A DNA stretch of 5,728 nt from Clostridia bacterium (GTDB lineage Bacteria > Bacillota > Clostridia > Oscillospirales > CAG-272): the NCBI GenBank assembly GCA_900763885.1, contig CAAFLY010000321.1:1-5728 (forward strand). The letters run 5' to 3'. Positions within the stretch are counted from its first letter, which is position 1. Every line of letters begins with the position of its first letter. A program made the position numbers and the translations under genes. The notes under the pieces were generated by a model that was given only the letters and a program-made list of their open reading frames with translations, did no database searches and had not been told where the DNA came from. Positions 4,423 to 5,728 of the stretch are shown here, one piece after another.

Positions 4423-5499
4423 TTAGTGTTTTTTGGAGAGGGCGAAGCCTGCTGCCGATACGATGGCTGCCAGTGCGGCGAGAACGCCTGCGTCAAAGGT
4501 AGCGGGTGCGGTGGTGGCGGTATCGGGGGAGGCGGAGGTATCGACGGAGGCGGCGGGGGCTTCCGGGGCCTCCTCGAACACGATGTCGGAGATGGAGCCG
4601 GACTTTTCGTTGGTGAACTGTACGTACACGGTATGCACGCCCGCCGGGATGGTCATGGGAACGCGGACCCAGCCTGCGTTGGCGATTTCCCAGCCGCCCG
4701 TGAAACCGATCTCAGCGGTAGCGATGGGTGCGGAGGAGGGATCGTCGAGCATGAACGAAAGGGTGGTCACGGACCCGTCATTGTTGCCGTAGCCGAAGAG
4801 GAGATCCATCGCCTGCGCGCCGTTAGCACCGAAATCCACGTCGTTGTACGCGACGATGTCGTTCTTGGAGGAGTAGCCGCAGCCGTAGCCGTCCACGATC
4901 TGGATCGGGTTGCCGGAGCCGCCCTGGTCCTGCGTGGTGTCGTCGTCAATCAGCTCCGCCTTGTCGATGGAGAGAGAGATGTACCCGGTGGGAGCGGCTT
5001 CCTTGAACGCGACCTGCGTAAAGGAGCCGGACTTTTCGTTGGTGAACTGGATGTACACGGAGTGGATGCCCGCCGGGATCGCGCAGGCCGCCTCAAACCA
5101 CTGCGCCTGATCCGCCGTCCAGCCGCCCGTGAAGCCGATCTCAAACTTGGCGATCGCCGCGGAATCGGGGTCGTCCAGCTTGATGTCAAGGGTGGTCTTG
5201 GAGTCGTCGTCGTGGCCGTAGCTGAAGAGAATCTGGATGGAGGACGCGCCGAAATCACCAAAATCGATGTCATGGAACGCGACAATGTCGTTCAGAGAGG
5301 AATAGCCGCAGCCGTAGCCGTCCACAATCTGGATCGGGTTGCCGGAGCCGCCCTGGTCCTGCGTGGTGTCGTCGTCGATCAGCTCGGCGTCTTCAATCAT
5401 GCACTTGATGTAGCCGTTGCCGTCTGCCGCCCCGCTTGCCACAATTGCGAGAGAGGCGATCATGAGTGCGCAGAGAAGAATAGAAAACAGTTTTTTCAT
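4423..5499 (-). CDS. Gene B: secreted protein with two tandem CBM6-like domains and C-terminal surface tail
   Basis: The 358-residue protein has a Sec signal peptide (likely cut near residue 25) and two CBM6-like domains at about 35-167 and 178-309. CBM6 landmarks are NDIVAFHDIDFG (70-81) and NDIVAYNDVDFG (213-224), LDDP (108-111 and 251-254), FTGGW (123-127 and 266-270) and IPAGxHxVYxQF near the end of each domain. The domains repeat at an exact 143-residue offset without gaps and are about two thirds identical by eye; the first 31 residues of the repeat are identical. A short linker leads to the tail with SPDT (324-327), PATFDAG (332-338), a hydrophobic stretch and SKKH, identical to that of gene A. 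No catalytic domain is present, so a glycan-binding surface protein is the best reading. AGGAG (5509-5513) lies 9 nt before the ATG. It has its own promoter and terminator. Confidence 0.9.
   Translation of the reverse strand: MKKLFSILLCALMIASLAIVASGAADGNGYIKCMIEDAELIDDDTTQDQGGSGNPIQIVDGYGCGYSSLNDIVAFHDIDFGDFGASSIQILFSYGHDDDSKTTLDIKLDDPDSAAIAKFEIGFTGGWTADQAQWFEAACAIPAGIHSVYIQFTNEKSGSFTQVAFKEAAPTGYISLSIDKAELIDDDTTQDQGGSGNPIQIVDGYGCGYSSKNDIVAYNDVDFGANGAQAMDLLFGYGNNDGSVTTLSFMLDDPSSAPIATAEIGFTGGWEIANAGWVRVPMTIPAGVHTVYVQFTNEKSGSISDIVFEEAPEAPAASVDTSASPDTATTAPATFDAGVLAALAAIVSAAGFALSKKH
4867..4959 (-). repeat. Internal repeat of gene B, second unit (start of CBM6 domain 2)
   Basis: It encodes residues 181-211 (AELIDDD through GYGCGYSS), identical in protein to residues 38-68, with nearly identical DNA at 5296-5388, 429 bp away. 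The rest of the two domains has diverged much more, which suggests a recent local conversion or strong constraint on this segment. Confidence 0.85.
5296..5388 (-). repeat. Internal repeat of gene B, first unit (start of CBM6 domain 1)
   Basis: It encodes residues 38-68, identical in protein to the unit at 4867-4959. Only a few silent differences are visible in the DNA, for example GAC/GAT choices near the IDDD codons. Confidence 0.85.
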
Positions 5500-5520
5500 A
5501 AAATTGTACTCCTTGTTGTC

Positions 5521-5545
5521 GCGGACAGCCTGCGGACCTGCCCGC
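5521..5545 (-). promoter_or_regulatory. Leader hairpin upstream of the gene B ribosome binding site
   Basis: In the minus-strand leader GCGGGCAG (5545-5538) pairs with CTGTCCGC (5528-5521), an 8-bp stem with one G-U wobble and a 9-nt loop. It ends 7 nt before the AGGAG at 5513-5509. It has no U tract, so it is not a terminator. It may stabilise the mRNA or affect translation start; this is inference. Confidence 0.45.
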
Positions 5546-5585
5546 CCTGTGTACTCTACCGCAATTCGCGATGTAGGTTACAAAC

Positions 5586-5614
5586 ACTATACCACACTAT
5601 TACCGAAATGTCAA
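5586..5614 (-). promoter_or_regulatory. Promoter of gene B
   Basis: On the minus strand TTGACA (5609-5614) and TATAGT (5586-5591) are spaced by 17 bp, with TGG before the -10 (extended -10) and an A/T-rich upstream region. Predicted start is near 5579, leaving a leader of about 80 nt. Confidence 0.88.
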
Positions 5615-5639
5615 TAGATTTTGTATATTTTATTGAAAC

Positions 5640-5674
5640 GGGGGTGGGGGACGGGGGACGCGGGGAACGGGGGG
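5640..5674 (+). other. Potential G-quadruplex in repeat copy 3
   Basis: The plus strand carries five G runs of 5, 5, 5, 4 and 6 bases with loops T, AC, ACGC and AAC. The run lengths and loops differ from copy 2 while the overall pattern is kept. It lies directly upstream of the gene B promoter region. Confidence 0.6.
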
Positions 5675-5728
5675 AACGGTCGCTTTTGAAAAAGCTCCGC
5701 AAAACTTTTATGAGGGGGATGGGATGGA
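5640..5728 (+). repeat. Dispersed repeat, copy 3, partial and inverted
   Basis: The plus strand here matches the minus strand of copies 1 and 2: G tracts, then a 37-base block at 5675-5711 (from ACGGTCGCTTTTG to AACTTTTATG) that is identical to the reverse complement of copy 2 at 4293-4329, then a G-rich stretch and ATGGGATGGA, like the GGATATGGATA region of copy 2. It starts at the G tract and lacks the gene tail and terminator, so the downstream element can exist without them. The copy is cut by the window edge. Confidence 0.88.

Larger units (their letters stand above)
4141..4531 (-). repeat. Repeat cassette, copy 2 (3' end of gene B, terminator and downstream element)
   Basis: This is the counterpart of 2885-3271 with the same order of parts: tail codons of gene B (4423-4530), terminator, G tracts (4333-4362), inverted repeat AGCTTTT/AAAAGC near 4310-4323, the block with ACTTGCACAAACTATATCCA (4262-4281) and the covarying hairpin (4188-4210). 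Similarity ends abruptly beyond 4531 inside gene B and near 4141, where the gene A promoter region begins. Duplication with the gene, or repeated homogenisation between copies, would explain it. Confidence 0.9.

Noticed and set aside
2885..4531. Possibility that the repeats are a CRISPR array or an insertion sequence
   Set aside because: Only two long copies and one partial copy are present, with no short regular repeats and spacers and no transposase frame. The units include gene 3' ends and terminators, which fits a duplicated cassette better.

Overview
The window looks like a piece of a moderately GC-rich Clostridia-type (Bacillota) chromosome, probably from a gut or other polysaccharide-rich habitat. 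The basis is near-consensus TTGACA-N17-TATAnT promoters with short A/T leaders, AGGAGG-type ribosome binding sites, a tRNA-Ser gene with no encoded CCA, and Clostridia-like protein families. This is inference; no species is recognised. All supported genes lie on the minus strand, so transcription runs from right to left.

Layout from right to left in the direction of transcription. (1) 5640-5728 is a partial copy of a dispersed repeat, inverted relative to the other two copies. (2) 5614-4371 is gene B: promoter, leader hairpin, a 358-residue secreted protein with two CBM6-like domains and a C-terminal surface tail, then a terminator. (3) 4531-4141 is repeat copy 2, running from the 3' end of gene B through its terminator and downstream DNA. 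(4) 4095-3116 is gene A: promoter, a 277-residue secreted CBM9-like protein with the same C-terminal tail, then a terminator. (5) 3271-2885 is repeat copy 1, again starting inside the 3' end of the gene. (6) 2884-2660 holds nothing recognisable. (7) 2659-2093 is a small XRE-type HTH regulator with two membrane segments. (8) 2092-1880 is a gap with no gene seen. (9) 1879-312 is a promoter, an HMGL-like acyl-CoA aldol synthase (2-isopropylmalate synthase / Re-citrate synthase type) and a terminator. (10) 279-27 is a promoter, a structured leader of about 127 nt, and tRNA-Ser(GGA).

Genes A and B form a pair of separately promoted surface carbohydrate-binding proteins without catalytic domains. 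Their last 35 residues are identical and encoded by almost identical DNA. The similarity continues through the stop codon, the terminator and about 240-280 bp beyond. The downstream part holds a run of G-tracts with quadruplex potential, a short inverted repeat and a hairpin whose stem differs between the two copies by compensating base changes. A third copy of part of this downstream element lies in opposite orientation upstream of gene B. This repeat cassette is the most unusual content here. The synthase, regulator and tRNA look like ordinary independently transcribed housekeeping or regulatory units, with no visible functional link to the surface-protein pair.
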